Assembly (NCBI GenBank): GCA_031270145.1
Contig: JAISYD010000220.1
Location: 1-8,975 of the forward strand
Direction of reading: 5' to 3'
DNA: 8,975 nucleotides
Origin: Planctomycetota bacterium
GTDB taxonomy: Bacteria; Planctomycetota; SZUA-567
How positions within the stretch are numbered: position 1 is the stretch's first letter; each line of letters starts with the position of its first letter. Under the pieces are notes generated by a model, which saw nothing but the letters and a program-made list of their open reading frames with translations, was not told the origin of the DNA and ran no database searches. Shown in pieces: positions 1 to 6,825 of this stretch. Made by a program: the position numbers and the translations under genes.

Positions 1-206
1 AGACCGGCGGGGACGGCCAGATCGAGCGGGAAAACGGCGGCCTCCCCGCCCCGGACGCGGCAGGCGGCGGCGGTCTCCTCCAGTTTTTCCCGCCGGCGGG
101 CCGAAAGCAACAGCCTGCCGCCGGAGCCGGCCAGTTCCAGGGCCAGGGCCCGGCCGATGCCGGACGAGGCCCCGGTTATCCAGATGTTTTTGCCTTTCGG
201 CGTCAT
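1..206 (-). CDS. Short-chain dehydrogenase/reductase (SDR), N-terminal part only
   Basis: This is the first 68 codons of an SDR-family oxidoreductase, and the rest lies beyond the left window edge. The protein begins MTPKGKNIWITGASSGIGRA, which carries the TGxxxGIG dinucleotide-binding motif (TGASSGIG) at about residues 11-18, right after the first beta strand of a Rossmann fold. A basic segment (SARRREKLEE) follows at about residues 34-43, where NADP-preferring SDRs often have arginines, and then FPLDL at about 58-62, matching the usual D-V/L motif that contacts adenine. Known family members reduce or oxidise alcohol/ketone groups with NAD(P)H. The catalytic Ser-Tyr-Lys is not in the window, so the substrate cannot be guessed. 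The ATG at 206 is chosen because the motif spacing fits. A weak GGGA lies 9 nt upstream of it. The gene is divergent from the exported protein at 350 and has a good candidate promoter at 267-294. Confidence 0.9.
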   Translation of the reverse strand, partial: MTPKGKNIWITGASSGIGRALALELAGSGGRLLLSARRREKLEETAAACRVRGGEAAVFPLDLAVPAG

Positions 207-266
207 GGCTAAGCATCCCGGGCCGCGATTCGCGCCAGCCGCTTTCTTAGGCTTGCTCCCCCCCAC

Positions 267-294
267 AGTATAAGCCTCGGCCGTTTTTTGGCAA
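267..294 (-). promoter_or_regulatory. Candidate sigma70-type promoter for the SDR gene
   Basis: Read on the minus strand, TTGCCA (294-289; 5 of 6 to TTGACA) is followed after 16 nt by TATACT (272-267; 5 of 6 to TATAAT). It would give a leader of roughly 55 nt before the ATG at 206. Its -35 hexamer lies inside the left arm of the inverted repeat at 288-318. This is inferred from consensus only. Confidence 0.5.
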
Positions 295-318
295 CCATCC
301 GGAAAACCTTGTTGCCAA
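288..318. repeat. Inverted repeat TTGGCAAC / GTTGCCAA in the divergent promoter region
   Basis: This is a perfect 8-bp inverted repeat (288-295 and 311-318) with a 15-nt spacer, located between the divergently transcribed SDR gene and the gene at 350. Both arms read GTTGCCAA outward, and each contains a TTGCCA hexamer at the right distance from a -10-like hexamer. It may therefore be just two back-to-back -35 elements, or an operator that overlaps both. No T-tract follows, so it is not an intrinsic terminator. Confidence 0.6.
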
Positions 319-341
319 GCCTCCCGCCTTTCCCATATCAT
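312..341 (+). promoter_or_regulatory. Candidate promoter for the exported zinc-ribbon protein; near-leaderless start
   Basis: TTGCCA (312-317) and TATCAT (336-341; 5 of 6 to TATAAT) are separated by 18 nt. A transcript starting about 7 nt after the -10 would begin near 348, only a couple of bases before the ATG at 350. The stretch before that ATG (ATCATTATCCCTT) has no purine-rich Shine-Dalgarno sequence, which agrees with a leaderless or nearly leaderless mRNA. This is consensus-based inference. Confidence 0.45.
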
Positions 342-349
342 TATCCCTT

Positions 350-1888
350 ATGGGAAAAATGCGGCGACTGAAAACCGCCATTCCGCTGCTCGTCCTGCTC
401 GCCGCCGCCGCATCGGGCGGGCTGGCGGCCGAGTTCGACATCGATTCACAGCGCATCGTCCTGCGCCGGCTCCAGTTTTGCCTGGACTGCGGCGCCGCCC
501 TTTTGGTCACCCGGACGCATCCGGGCGTCCTGGTGCGCTGCCCCGATTGCGGCCGCGAGCAACCCCGGCTCGCCGACCCCATCCTGCTCACCCAGGTTTA
601 CCAACTCTGCCGCCTCTGCGAATCGCCTTTGGATCCCGGCGGCTCCGGGCCGGGCGAAGCCGTCGAATGCCCCAATTGCCATACCCGGCAAATCCTGTCT
701 CCCGACGCCTTCCCCTCCGGCCCGGCCTTCCAGGGGAAAGGGTACGCCGCCGGCTTCCCGCCGGGTTCCGGCAAAAAGAAACTCCTTTTCTCGCTTGAAA
801 AACCGGCGGCGCCCATCAGTCCGATCCCCCTGGCCGACGAAACCCCGGCCGCCGTCCCGGACGACGCCCTCCGCGCCCTGGACATTCCCCGGCCGCCGGC
901 CGGCCAACCGGCAAGGGCGGAATCCATTCCGCCGCCGGCGGCGAAGGCGGTCGAAGTGCCGGCGGTGACGGTGGATTTGTTCGCCGCCAATGCCCGGCAA
1001 CCGAAGACGGCCGGCCTTGAGGCGGTTGCAATCCCGTCCCCGGACGGCGTCGCCGCCCGGGTTGACGGGACGCCGATTTACCATTCCGAGGTAAACCGCA
1101 TCCTTGAACCCGCCCTCCGCCGCCTCCGGGAGCGGGCCGGAGCGGAGGATGCCAAGGCGGCGGAGGCGGAGTTGCGGCGGGAAATAGTGGAACGGCTGAT
1201 CGCCAGGGAATTGGCCATCCGCGAGGCGGCGGCGCTGGGGCATATCCCGGATCCCGGGGCGGTGCGGCTGCGCGAAGCCGAATTGGCGCGCCGCTTCCCG
1301 GCCGGAAGCGGCGTCGATTGCCGCCGCGAGGCGGCGCGCGACGTCGTCATGGCCGACATGCGCCGCCGTTTCGCCGACCGGCCGGGCGCCGCGACCCCCC
1401 AGGCGGTGCGCGAGCGCTACCAAGCCAACCTCAAGCGATTGCGGCGGCCCCGGCTCATCGCCCTGGATCAATTGGCGGTTTTCGAGGAGCGGGCCGGACG
1501 GGCGGATCGCCGCAATTTCCGCCTCATCGCCGGGGAGATAGCCCAGGCCCTGGAGCGGGGAGCCGCCTTCACCGAATTGAAGGCGGCCCACGGGGAATTT
1601 CCCGACGCCGTCCCGGGGGAGGAGCCTCCCCTGTTGCCGGAAAGCGCCTATGCCTCGCAGATATTGGCCTCGGCCGGGGATCTCCGCCGGGGCGCGGTTT
1701 TCGGCCCGCTTTTCCTGGAGGGGATGGCCCTGTTCGGCAAAGTGGTGGACGAGCGGCCGGCCGGCCCCGCCCCCTTCGCCGAGGTGGAGCGGGAAATCCG
1801 CCTCCGCCTGGAGGCCGAGGCGGCCGAAAAGGCCATGGACGCCTGGCTGGGCCGCCTGCGGCAAAAAGCGCGGATCGAGTTTTATTGA
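350..1888 (+). CDS. Exported double zinc-ribbon protein with SurA-like chaperone / degenerate parvulin region
   Basis: This is a 512-residue protein. Residues 1-27 look like a cleavable signal peptide: a basic start (KMRRLK), a hydrophobic core (AIPLLVLLAAAASGG) and a probable cut after LAA. Two similar cysteine modules follow, C44/C47...C64/C67 and C87/C90...C107/C110, each CxxC-X16-CxxC, resembling zinc ribbons. A proline/alanine-rich linker (about 150-230) leads to a SurA_N-like helical segment (about 233-300, starting VAARVDGTPIYHSEV). From about 368 to 475 the pattern resembles a parvulin peptidyl-prolyl isomerase, but the histidines expected near both ends of that domain are absent (ALDQLAVF; GMALFGKVV). 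A periplasmic or outer-membrane folding role, perhaps as a non-catalytic chaperone, is inference. M4 (359) is an alternative start that leaves the signal peptide intact. Neither start has a convincing Shine-Dalgarno. The gene ends 7 bp inside the convergent ligase gene. The cysteines could instead form disulfides. Confidence 0.8.
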   Translation: MGKMRRLKTAIPLLVLLAAAASGGLAAEFDIDSQRIVLRRLQFCLDCGAALLVTRTHPGVLVRCPDCGREQPRLADPILLTQVYQLCRLCESPLDPGGSGPGEAVECPNCHTRQILSPDAFPSGPAFQGKGYAAGFPPGSGKKKLLFSLEKPAAPISPIPLADETPAAVPDDALRALDIPRPPAGQPARAESIPPPAAKAVEVPAVTVDLFAANARQPKTAGLEAVAIPSPDGVAARVDGTPIYHSEVNRILEPALRRLRERAGAEDAKAAEAELRREIVERLIARELAIREAAALGHIPDPGAVRLREAELARRFPAGSGVDCRREAARDVVMADMRRRFADRPGAATPQAVRERYQANLKRLRRPRLIALDQLAVFEERAGRADRRNFRLIAGEIAQALERGAAFTELKAAHGEFPDAVPGEEPPLLPESAYASQILASAGDLRRGAVFGPLFLEGMALFGKVVDERPAGPAPFAEVEREIRLRLEAEAAEKAMDAWLGRLRQKARIEFY

Positions 1889-3225
1889 GGCCGGGCCGCT
1901 TGTTTCCCGGCCGGCGCCGCCCGCAGATCCGACACCCGTTTCGCCTTGCCCTGAAAGCGCTCCAGGGTGTGCGGGGCGACCAGCTCCACCGTCATGCGAA
2001 TGCCGGTGACGGAGGAGATGGCGGCGGCGAGCCGCTCCTGCAGCTTCACCATGTCGCTCATGGAGGCGGAGAACATCTCCGGCGCCACCTCCACCTTGAC
2101 CTTGACCTCGTCCATGGCGAAGGGACGCGTCACCTCGATCAGGTAATGCGGCGCGGCCTCGCGGACGCGCAGCAGCGCCTCCTCGATCTGGGTGGGGTAG
2201 ACGTTCACCCCCCGGATCACCAGCATGTCGTCCGAGCGGCCGGTGACCCGCGACATCCTCACCCCGGTGCGGCCGCAGGGACAGGGGGCGCGATTCAGGC
2301 TCGCTATATCCCGGGTGCGGTAGCGGATCACCGGCATGCCTTCCTTGGTCAGGGTGGTTATGACCAATTCGCCGCGCCCGCCCTCGTCGACCGGCGACAG
2401 GGTGTCGGGATCCAGGCACTCGACCAGGAAATGATCCTCGGAAAAATGCATGCCGCGCCGCTCGACGCACTCGCCCGAGGCGCCCGGGCCGATGACCTCG
2501 GACAAGCCGTAGTTGTCGGTGGCGAAAAGACCGGTGTCCTCCTCTATGCGCCGGCGGATCTCGTCGGTCCAGGGCTCGCCGCCGAAAAAGCCCAGCTTGA
2601 GGCTGAGATCGCCGGGCTTCACGCCGTGCGCCCGGATGGCCTCGCCCAGGGCCAGGGCGTAGCTGGGGGTGCAAACCAGGCCGTCGGGCCGGAGATCGCG
2701 GATAATCGCCAACTGCCGCTCGGTGTTGCCCGAGGCGGCCGGCACCACCGCCGACCCCATCTCTTCCACCCCGTAATGCAGGCCGAAGCCGCCGGTGAAG
2801 AGGCCGTAGCCGAAGCTGATCTGGACCAACTGGCCGGGCCCGAGTCCGCCGGCGCAGAGGAAGCGCGCCACCAGGCGGGTCCAGTTGCGGAGATCGTTTT
2901 TGGAATAAGGCACGAAGGTCATCTTCCCGGTGGTGCCGCTGGAGCCGTGGATGCGGGCGATTTCATGCCGGGGGATGGCCATGAAGCCCAGGGGGTAGGC
3001 GTCGCGGAGATCCGCCTTGGTCGTGACGGGCAGCCGCCGGATGTCGTCCAGGCTCTTCAAATCCCCGCCAGACACCCCGGCCAGGGCCTTTTCATAGAAC
3101 GGCGTCCTAGCCTTGGCGTAGTCGATCATTTTCCTGAGCCGCTCGAGCTGCAGGGCCGCCATGCGCTCCCTGGGGAACGACTCCTCCGCGTCCAGGACGC
3201 GGTTTTCGGGTTTTTGCGCGGGCAT
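1882..3225 (-). CDS. paaK: Phenylacetate-CoA ligase family protein, paralogue 1 (divergent copy)
   Basis: This is a 447-residue AMP-forming acyl-CoA ligase of the PaaK type. The family joins phenylacetate or similar aromatic acids to CoA by way of an acyl-adenylate, using ATP in the cytoplasm. Visible motifs in order are: LPVTTKADLRD (about 65-75), the phosphate loop SSGTTGK (95-101), SFGYGLFTGG (137-146), YGLSE (239-243), RYRTRDI (301-307), the hinge region GRSDDMLVIRGVNVYP (329-344) and the C-terminal GKAKRV (426-431), whose lysine region is catalytic in this superfamily. A CPCG pair at 315-318 is also usual for PaaK. Length is normal for the family. The ATG at 3225 is supported by AGGAG 8 nt upstream. 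It starts 4 nt after the stop of the ACT gene, suggesting translational coupling. The true substrate is unknown. Indoleacetate, hydroxyphenylacetate or benzoate-like acids are alternatives. Confidence 0.93.
   Translation of the reverse strand: MPAQKPENRVLDAEESFPRERMAALQLERLRKMIDYAKARTPFYEKALAGVSGGDLKSLDDIRRLPVTTKADLRDAYPLGFMAIPRHEIARIHGSSGTTGKMTFVPYSKNDLRNWTRLVARFLCAGGLGPGQLVQISFGYGLFTGGFGLHYGVEEMGSAVVPAASGNTERQLAIIRDLRPDGLVCTPSYALALGEAIRAHGVKPGDLSLKLGFFGGEPWTDEIRRRIEEDTGLFATDNYGLSEVIGPGASGECVERRGMHFSEDHFLVECLDPDTLSPVDEGGRGELVITTLTKEGMPVIRYRTRDIASLNRAPCPCGRTGVRMSRVTGRSDDMLVIRGVNVYPTQIEEALLRVREAAPHYLIEVTRPFAMDEVKVKVEVAPEMFSASMSDMVKLQERLAAAISSVTGIRMTVELVAPHTLERFQGKAKRVSDLRAAPAGKQAARPQ
1889..1912. 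other. GC-rich hairpin at the convergent gene junction
   Basis: GGCCGGG (1889-1895) and CCCGGCC (1906-1912) form a perfect 7-bp stem with a 10-nt loop, directly after the stop of the plus-strand gene and within the last codons of the minus-strand ligase. It sits where transcripts from both sides end, so it could help 3'-end formation or stability. Neither strand has a T-tract after the stem, so it is not a classical intrinsic terminator. Confidence 0.3.
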
Positions 3226-3229
3226 CGCG

Positions 3230-3661
3230 TCAGCTCCTGAAAATGTCGGCGGCGGCCAGGGTCTTGACGTTCCCGGCCCGGAGGGCGGCCGCGGCCTTGG
3301 CGGGATCGTCGAAGCGGAGGATCATGACCGCCTTGTCGCCCAGCCGCCGGGTATAGGCATACATGTATTCGATATTGACCCCGGCCTTCCCCACGACGTC
3401 CAGGAGGGCCGACAGGCCGCCCGGCCGATCGGCGACCTCGACCGCCGCCACCTCGGTCAGGTTGACCACGAAGCCGGATTGGGTCAGGACGTCGCGGGCC
3501 TTTTCCCACTCGTTGGTCAGCAGGCGGAGAATGCCGTATTGGCTGGTGTCGGCGAGCGAAAGCGTGTGGATGCTGATGCCGGCGTCGGCCAAGGCCCGGC
3601 AAATGGTTCGCAGATGCCCCGGCTTGTTTTCCATGAAAATGGCTATTTGCTTGATTTCCAT
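3230..3661 (-). CDS. Small tandem-ACT-domain protein partnered with aryl-CoA ligases
   Basis: This is a 143-residue protein made of two ACT domains and nothing else. ACT1 spans about residues 3-68 and has the ligand-loop signature ENKPGHL at 11-17. ACT2 spans about 72-140 with DRPGGL at 78-83. ACT domains commonly bind amino acids at dimer interfaces and regulate enzymes. Stand-alone double-ACT proteins are frequently encoded next to paaK-type ligases in anaerobes, so an amino-acid-sensing regulator of the neighbouring ligases is the best inference. The sequence itself does not show which ligand it binds. The ATG at 3661 is chosen over in-frame starts upstream because GGGAGG ends 7 nt before it and the ACT fold begins immediately (MEIKQIAIF). 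The N-terminal stretch of a longer reading (from 3745) would run through the hairpin-bearing spacer. It lies 89 nt after paralogue 2 and 4 nt before paralogue 1. Confidence 0.9.
   Translation of the reverse strand: MEIKQIAIFMENKPGHLRTICRALADAGISIHTLSLADTSQYGILRLLTNEWEKARDVLTQSGFVVNLTEVAAVEVADRPGGLSALLDVVGKAGVNIEYMYAYTRRLGDKAVMILRFDDPAKAAAALRAGNVKTLAAADIFRS
3234..3238 (-). promoter_or_regulatory. Ribosome binding site for ligase paralogue 1, beside the ACT stop codon
   Basis: On the minus strand AGGAG lies 8 nt before the ATG at 3225, within the last codons of the ACT gene (stop at 3230-3232). The tight arrangement supports coupled translation of the two genes and fixes the start of the ligase. 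Confidence 0.75.
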
Positions 3662-3668
3662 CTTGCCG

Positions 3669-3674
3669 CCTCCC
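3669..3674 (-). promoter_or_regulatory. Ribosome binding site that fixes the ACT gene start
   Basis: On the minus strand GGGAGG (within AAGGGAGG) lies 7 nt before the ATG at 3661. This is why the 143-residue product is preferred over a longer in-frame reading that begins at 3745 with 28 residues of non-ACT sequence. Confidence 0.8.
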
Positions 3675-3695
3675 TTGAAATGTCGGCTGTCGAAA

Positions 3696-3743
3696 AATGC
3701 GGCCCCCGCCCGGGGCGGATTCCCCCGTCCGCGGGAAACGCCC
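3696..3743. repeat. Palindromic spacer between ligase paralogue 2 and the ACT gene; one copy of a 16-bp dispersed repeat
   Basis: The 89-nt spacer contains the palindrome CCGCCCGGGGCGG around 3707-3717. It also contains a small hairpin TTCCC (3720-3724) / GGGAA (3733-3737). Positions 3723-3738 (CCCCGTCCGCGGGAAA) recur exactly, in inverted orientation, at 6825-6840 in the operon leader, where they also form a hairpin. The paired structures could attenuate, process or stabilise the message between the two genes. No T-tract is present, so this is not an intrinsic terminator. Confidence 0.45.
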
Positions 3744-3750
3744 AACCGGC

Positions 3751-5088
3751 TCAGATGACGCGCCGGTCAACGACCCGTTTCGCCTTGCCCTCGCTCCTGG
3801 CTATGGACTTCGGCTCGGCCAGGGTGACCTTGGCGTGGATGCCGGTGATCGACAGGATGCTGTGGCCGATTTCCCCGAGCATTCCCTCCAACTCCATGAT
3901 GCGGTCGCCGAGGATGTTCGGGGTGATTTCCACCCTGACCTCCATCTGGTCCAGGCCGGCCTCGCGGGTGAGCACGATTTGATAATTCGGCGACAGCCCC
4001 CTTATGCGAAGCAGCGCGGTTTCTATCTGGGAGGGGAATACGTTCACGCCCCGAATAATCATCATGTCGTCGGAGCGCCGGCCGATGCGGCGGATGCGGC
4101 GAAGGACGCGGCCGCAGGAGCAGCGCCCGGGCATGATGGCGGTGATGTCCCGCGTCCGGTACCGGATCAGGGGCATGGCCTCCTTGCAAAGGGTGGTTAT
4201 GACCAGCTCGCCCTCCTCGCCGTCCGGAAGCGGCTCCAGGGTTTCGGCGTCGATTATTTCCGGGTAGAAATAATCCTCGAAAACATGCAGCCCGTCCTGC
4301 TCCAGGCACTCGATGGCCACCCCGGGCCCGCTTATCTCCGACAGGCCGTAAAGGTCCTGGGCCTGGATGCCGGTCGTCTCCTCGAGATGCCGGCGCATGG
4401 CGTCGGACCAGGGCTCGGCCCCGAAAAGCCCCTTCTTGAGACGGGTTTTCCGGATGTCGACCCCGTAGTCGGCCGCCTTTTCCGCTATATGGGCGAAATA
4501 ACTGGGGGTGCAGCAGATGGCGGTGACGCCGAAGTCCTGCATGACCATGACCTGGCGCTCGGTGTTGCCGCCGGAGGTGGGGATGACCATGGCGCCAAGG
4601 CGCTCGCCGCCGTAGTGGGCGCCCAACCCGCCGGTGAAGAGGCCGTAGCCGTAGGAAACCTGTATGACGTCCTCGTCGCCCAGGCCGCAGGCGATCATGC
4701 CCCGGCGCATGGCGTCGGCCCAGACCTCCACGTCGCTTTGGGTGTAGCCGACCACGATCGGCTTCCCGGTGGTGCCGGAGGAGGCGTGGATGCGCACCAC
4801 CTCCCGGTCCGGGAGGGTAAAGAGCCCGTAGGGGTAGGTGTCCCGGAGATCCGCCTTGGTCGAGAAGGGCAGCCGCCGGATGTCCTCAAGGCTTTTCACG
4901 TCCTCCGGTTTCACGCCCGCCTCGTCCATGCGTTTCTTGAGCAGGCCGCAGCGCTGGCCGTGGTAGGCGCGGGACACCGACTCGGCCAGGCGCTGGACCT
5001 GGAGCTTGCGCAACAGCGGCTCCGGAAGGTAATCCATGGCGCTGGCGGGATGGAAAGGCCGCCCGGCCTCGCCGTTCTTGCTGTGCAT
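3751..5088 (-). CDS. paaK: Phenylacetate-CoA ligase family protein, paralogue 2 (canonical-looking copy)
   Basis: This is a 445-residue AMP-forming aryl-CoA ligase. Motifs in order are: LPFSTKADLRDTYP (about 73-86), the phosphate loop SSGTTGK (103-109), SYGYGLFTGG (145-154), YGLSEISGPG (247-256), EDYFYPEIID (271-280), RYRTRDI (309-315), the CSCG pair (323-326), the hinge GRRSDDMMIIRGVNVFP (336-352) and GKAKRVVDRR (434-443) with the C-terminal catalytic-lysine region. These match the PaaK consensus more closely than the downstream paralogue, so this is the better candidate for a true phenylacetate-type activity; substrate remains inferred. It would form arylacetyl-CoA from acid, ATP and CoA in the cytoplasm. 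The ATG at 5088 has AAGGAA ending 6 nt upstream. An internal ATG at residue 18 is an alternative without such support. It lies 40 nt after the HEAT gene and 89 nt before the ACT gene on the same strand. Confidence 0.94.
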   Translation of the reverse strand: MHSKNGEAGRPFHPASAMDYLPEPLLRKLQVQRLAESVSRAYHGQRCGLLKKRMDEAGVKPEDVKSLEDIRRLPFSTKADLRDTYPYGLFTLPDREVVRIHASSGTTGKPIVVGYTQSDVEVWADAMRRGMIACGLGDEDVIQVSYGYGLFTGGLGAHYGGERLGAMVIPTSGGNTERQVMVMQDFGVTAICCTPSYFAHIAEKAADYGVDIRKTRLKKGLFGAEPWSDAMRRHLEETTGIQAQDLYGLSEISGPGVAIECLEQDGLHVFEDYFYPEIIDAETLEPLPDGEEGELVITTLCKEAMPLIRYRTRDITAIMPGRCSCGRVLRRIRRIGRRSDDMMIIRGVNVFPSQIETALLRIRGLSPNYQIVLTREAGLDQMEVRVEITPNILGDRIMELEGMLGEIGHSILSITGIHAKVTLAEPKSIARSEGKAKRVVDRRVI

Positions 5089-5128
5089 GGGACATTCCTT
5101 TTTGAAATGGCGCCTTTAAACGCCCGGC

Positions 5129-6790
5129 TCAGCCATCCTGATGGCCTTCCAATTGGAGTTTCTGCCTGGCCAGGGCGGCCGTCTGCCGGCGGGGCCAGCG
5201 GGCGGCCACGTGACGGAGCAAATCCGCCCCGAAGCGGCGCTCCTCGTTCATCCGTTCGGAAAAATGGAAGCCGAGATAGAGGAAATCCTCGTCGGCCAGT
5301 ATCTTTTCGGCCAAAAGCCGGGTCCTGAATTCCCGGGGGTTTTCGGCCAGCAGGGCGGCCGCGTGCTCCAGCGCCGGGTCGGAGGCGCGGTTGCTCCGCG
5401 AGCGCGACTTGCCGGAAACCTTCAGGGCGGCCAGCATCAGCTTGTAACGCGGCCCGGAATCGAGGAGCCCGCCCTTTTCCAGCAATCCCAGGTTGACGGC
5501 CGCCTCCCGGAAATCGGATTTGGCGAAGGCCGCGTCGGCCAGCTTCAGCATTTCCGCCTGGAGGGTGTCCGGCTTCAATTGCTTCAACGCCTCCCAGGCG
5601 AGTTCGAAGCGCTTGTCGTTCTTCCCCCGCATCTCCAGCATTTTGCGGATGCGATTCCTGGCCCGCTCCGCGGTTATCCGGTTCCGGTGGCCGGCCAGGA
5701 CGCGGATCACGTCCTGGACCCTGATGGAGGCCGGATTTTCGTCAATCGCCTTGAGGACGATGTTCACCGCCGATTGCATGCGGGACAGCGCCTCCAGCGC
5801 CGCCTCTTTCAGGTCCTGTTCGCCGGCCGAAAGGAAATTCAGAATCAATTGGGCGTTTTCCGGCGAATCGAGGCCGGCCAATTTGTTCATGGCGAAAACC
5901 TTGACCCCGATGTGGCGGTTGCCGAGCAGGCCCTGGAGGACGCCCTGGTCCTCCCGCGCGGGGTCGATAAGCCGCAACACCGCGACGACATGCCGGACCA
6001 GGCGTTCGTAATCCGGGTCGTCAAGCAGCGGATAGAGGATGGCGGTCAGGTCGGGATGGCGCTCCGACGCCAGCGGCAACTGAGCCAGGCTCCTCAGGGC
6101 GTATCTCTTCACCTGGATAGAGGCGGCCGGGGTTATGAACGCCAACAGGCTTTCCTTGGCCTTGACGTCGGCGACAATCCCCATGGTCACGATGACGGCG
6201 GAAATCGCCGCCTCGTTCTGCTGATGGCGCTTGTCCCGCAAGGCGGCGCCAAGCAGGTTGAGCAAGTCGGCCTTCTCCGCCTCCGAGTAGGCGCCGATGC
6301 CTTCCCGCAGGGCGCGGATGGCCTCCCGCATCAGATGGAGATCGGGGTGCGCCAGGCATTCGACGAGGAATACGTGCGCCAAATGGCTCCGGATGCCCGG
6401 CAGCACCCGGACCATGCGCCGCTGGGTCTCGGGCGGCGCATGGTCGAACTGCTGTTTCAAGGCCGGCACGACCTTGGCCCCAATCCTCGCGATGGCGTCG
6501 ATGACTCGATTCTGATGCTCTTCCGCCTTGTCCAGCACCCGGAGCAGCTGTTTCAGTATCTGCTCGTGGGGGGAACTCTCGATGGCGGCGAGGGCGGCCT
6601 CGAAAATATCGGGATCGTCGGTCTCGATCATCAGATCGGCAAGCGATTTGTGCAGCGCCGGTTCGCATGAATTGACCACGTTGAGTACGCGGATGGCGGC
6701 CAAACACAGGTTCTTATCCTGGCTGTAGATGAGTTGCTGGATAGCTTTCAAGGTGGCATTCACGTTATAACCGCCAGCTCCCAATGACAA
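5129..6790 (-). CDS. HEAT-repeat (alpha-solenoid) protein with TPR-like C-terminal part; start codon unresolved
   Basis: This is a protein of up to 553 residues made almost wholly of paired amphipathic helices. HEAT-like units recur from about residue 12 to 400 (for example NLCLAAIRVLNVV, DIFEAALAAIES, LMREAIRALREG, QVKRYALRSLAQL, DLKEAALEALSRM). From about 405 to 455 the pattern ADAAFAKSDFREAAVNLGLL resembles a TPR unit. Such solenoids bind proteins. No catalytic motif is visible, so the function is unknown. It appears to be the first gene of the aryl-CoA ligase operon (40 nt before paralogue 2). No ATG is possible: the reading frame runs back to a stop at 6962-6964, but the first usable codons are TTG 6790, TTG 6784 and GTG 6763 (GGCGG 7 nt upstream). 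Upstream in-frame sequence reads GKRRFWSFAAATVLSLGAGG, which looks like a signal peptide, so the protein may be exported and the start may be hidden by a frameshift or an unusual initiation. Confidence 0.8.
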   Translation of the reverse strand: MSLGAGGYNVNATLKAIQQLIYSQDKNLCLAAIRVLNVVNSCEPALHKSLADLMIETDDPDIFEAALAAIESSPHEQILKQLLRVLDKAEEHQNRVIDAIARIGAKVVPALKQQFDHAPPETQRRMVRVLPGIRSHLAHVFLVECLAHPDLHLMREAIRALREGIGAYSEAEKADLLNLLGAALRDKRHQQNEAAISAVIVTMGIVADVKAKESLLAFITPAASIQVKRYALRSLAQLPLASERHPDLTAILYPLLDDPDYERLVRHVVAVLRLIDPAREDQGVLQGLLGNRHIGVKVFAMNKLAGLDSPENAQLILNFLSAGEQDLKEAALEALSRMQSAVNIVLKAIDENPASIRVQDVIRVLAGHRNRITAERARNRIRKMLEMRGKNDKRFELAWEALKQLKPDTLQAEMLKLADAAFAKSDFREAAVNLGLLEKGGLLDSGPRYKLMLAALKVSGKSRSRSNRASDPALEHAAALLAENPREFRTRLLAEKILADEDFLYLGFHFSERMNEERRFGADLLRHVAARWPRRQTAALARQKLQLEGHQDG

Positions 6791-6825
6791 AACCGTCGCC
6801 GCGGCGAAGCTCCAAAAACGGCGTT

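Noticed and set aside
446..2674. A 742-codon open reading frame on the minus strand
   Set aside because: It lies antisense to the exported zinc-ribbon gene and in another frame of ligase paralogue 1. Its composition is Arg/Gly/Pro-rich with no recognisable domain, typical of GC-rich shadow frames.
3662..3745. N-terminal extension of the ACT protein back to 3745
   Set aside because: The internal ATG at 3661 has a strong Shine-Dalgarno and the ACT fold starts there. The extension runs through hairpin-rich spacer.
1318..5328. Long plus-strand reading frames (1318-3240 and 3697-5328) opposite the ligase genes
   Set aside because: They are mirror frames of strongly supported PaaK and ACT genes, with His/Gly/Asp-rich low-complexity translation and no family features.
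5141..6670. A 509-codon plus-strand reading frame opposite the HEAT gene
   Set aside because: It is an antisense shadow. The minus-strand frame shows clear helical repeats and fits the operon direction.
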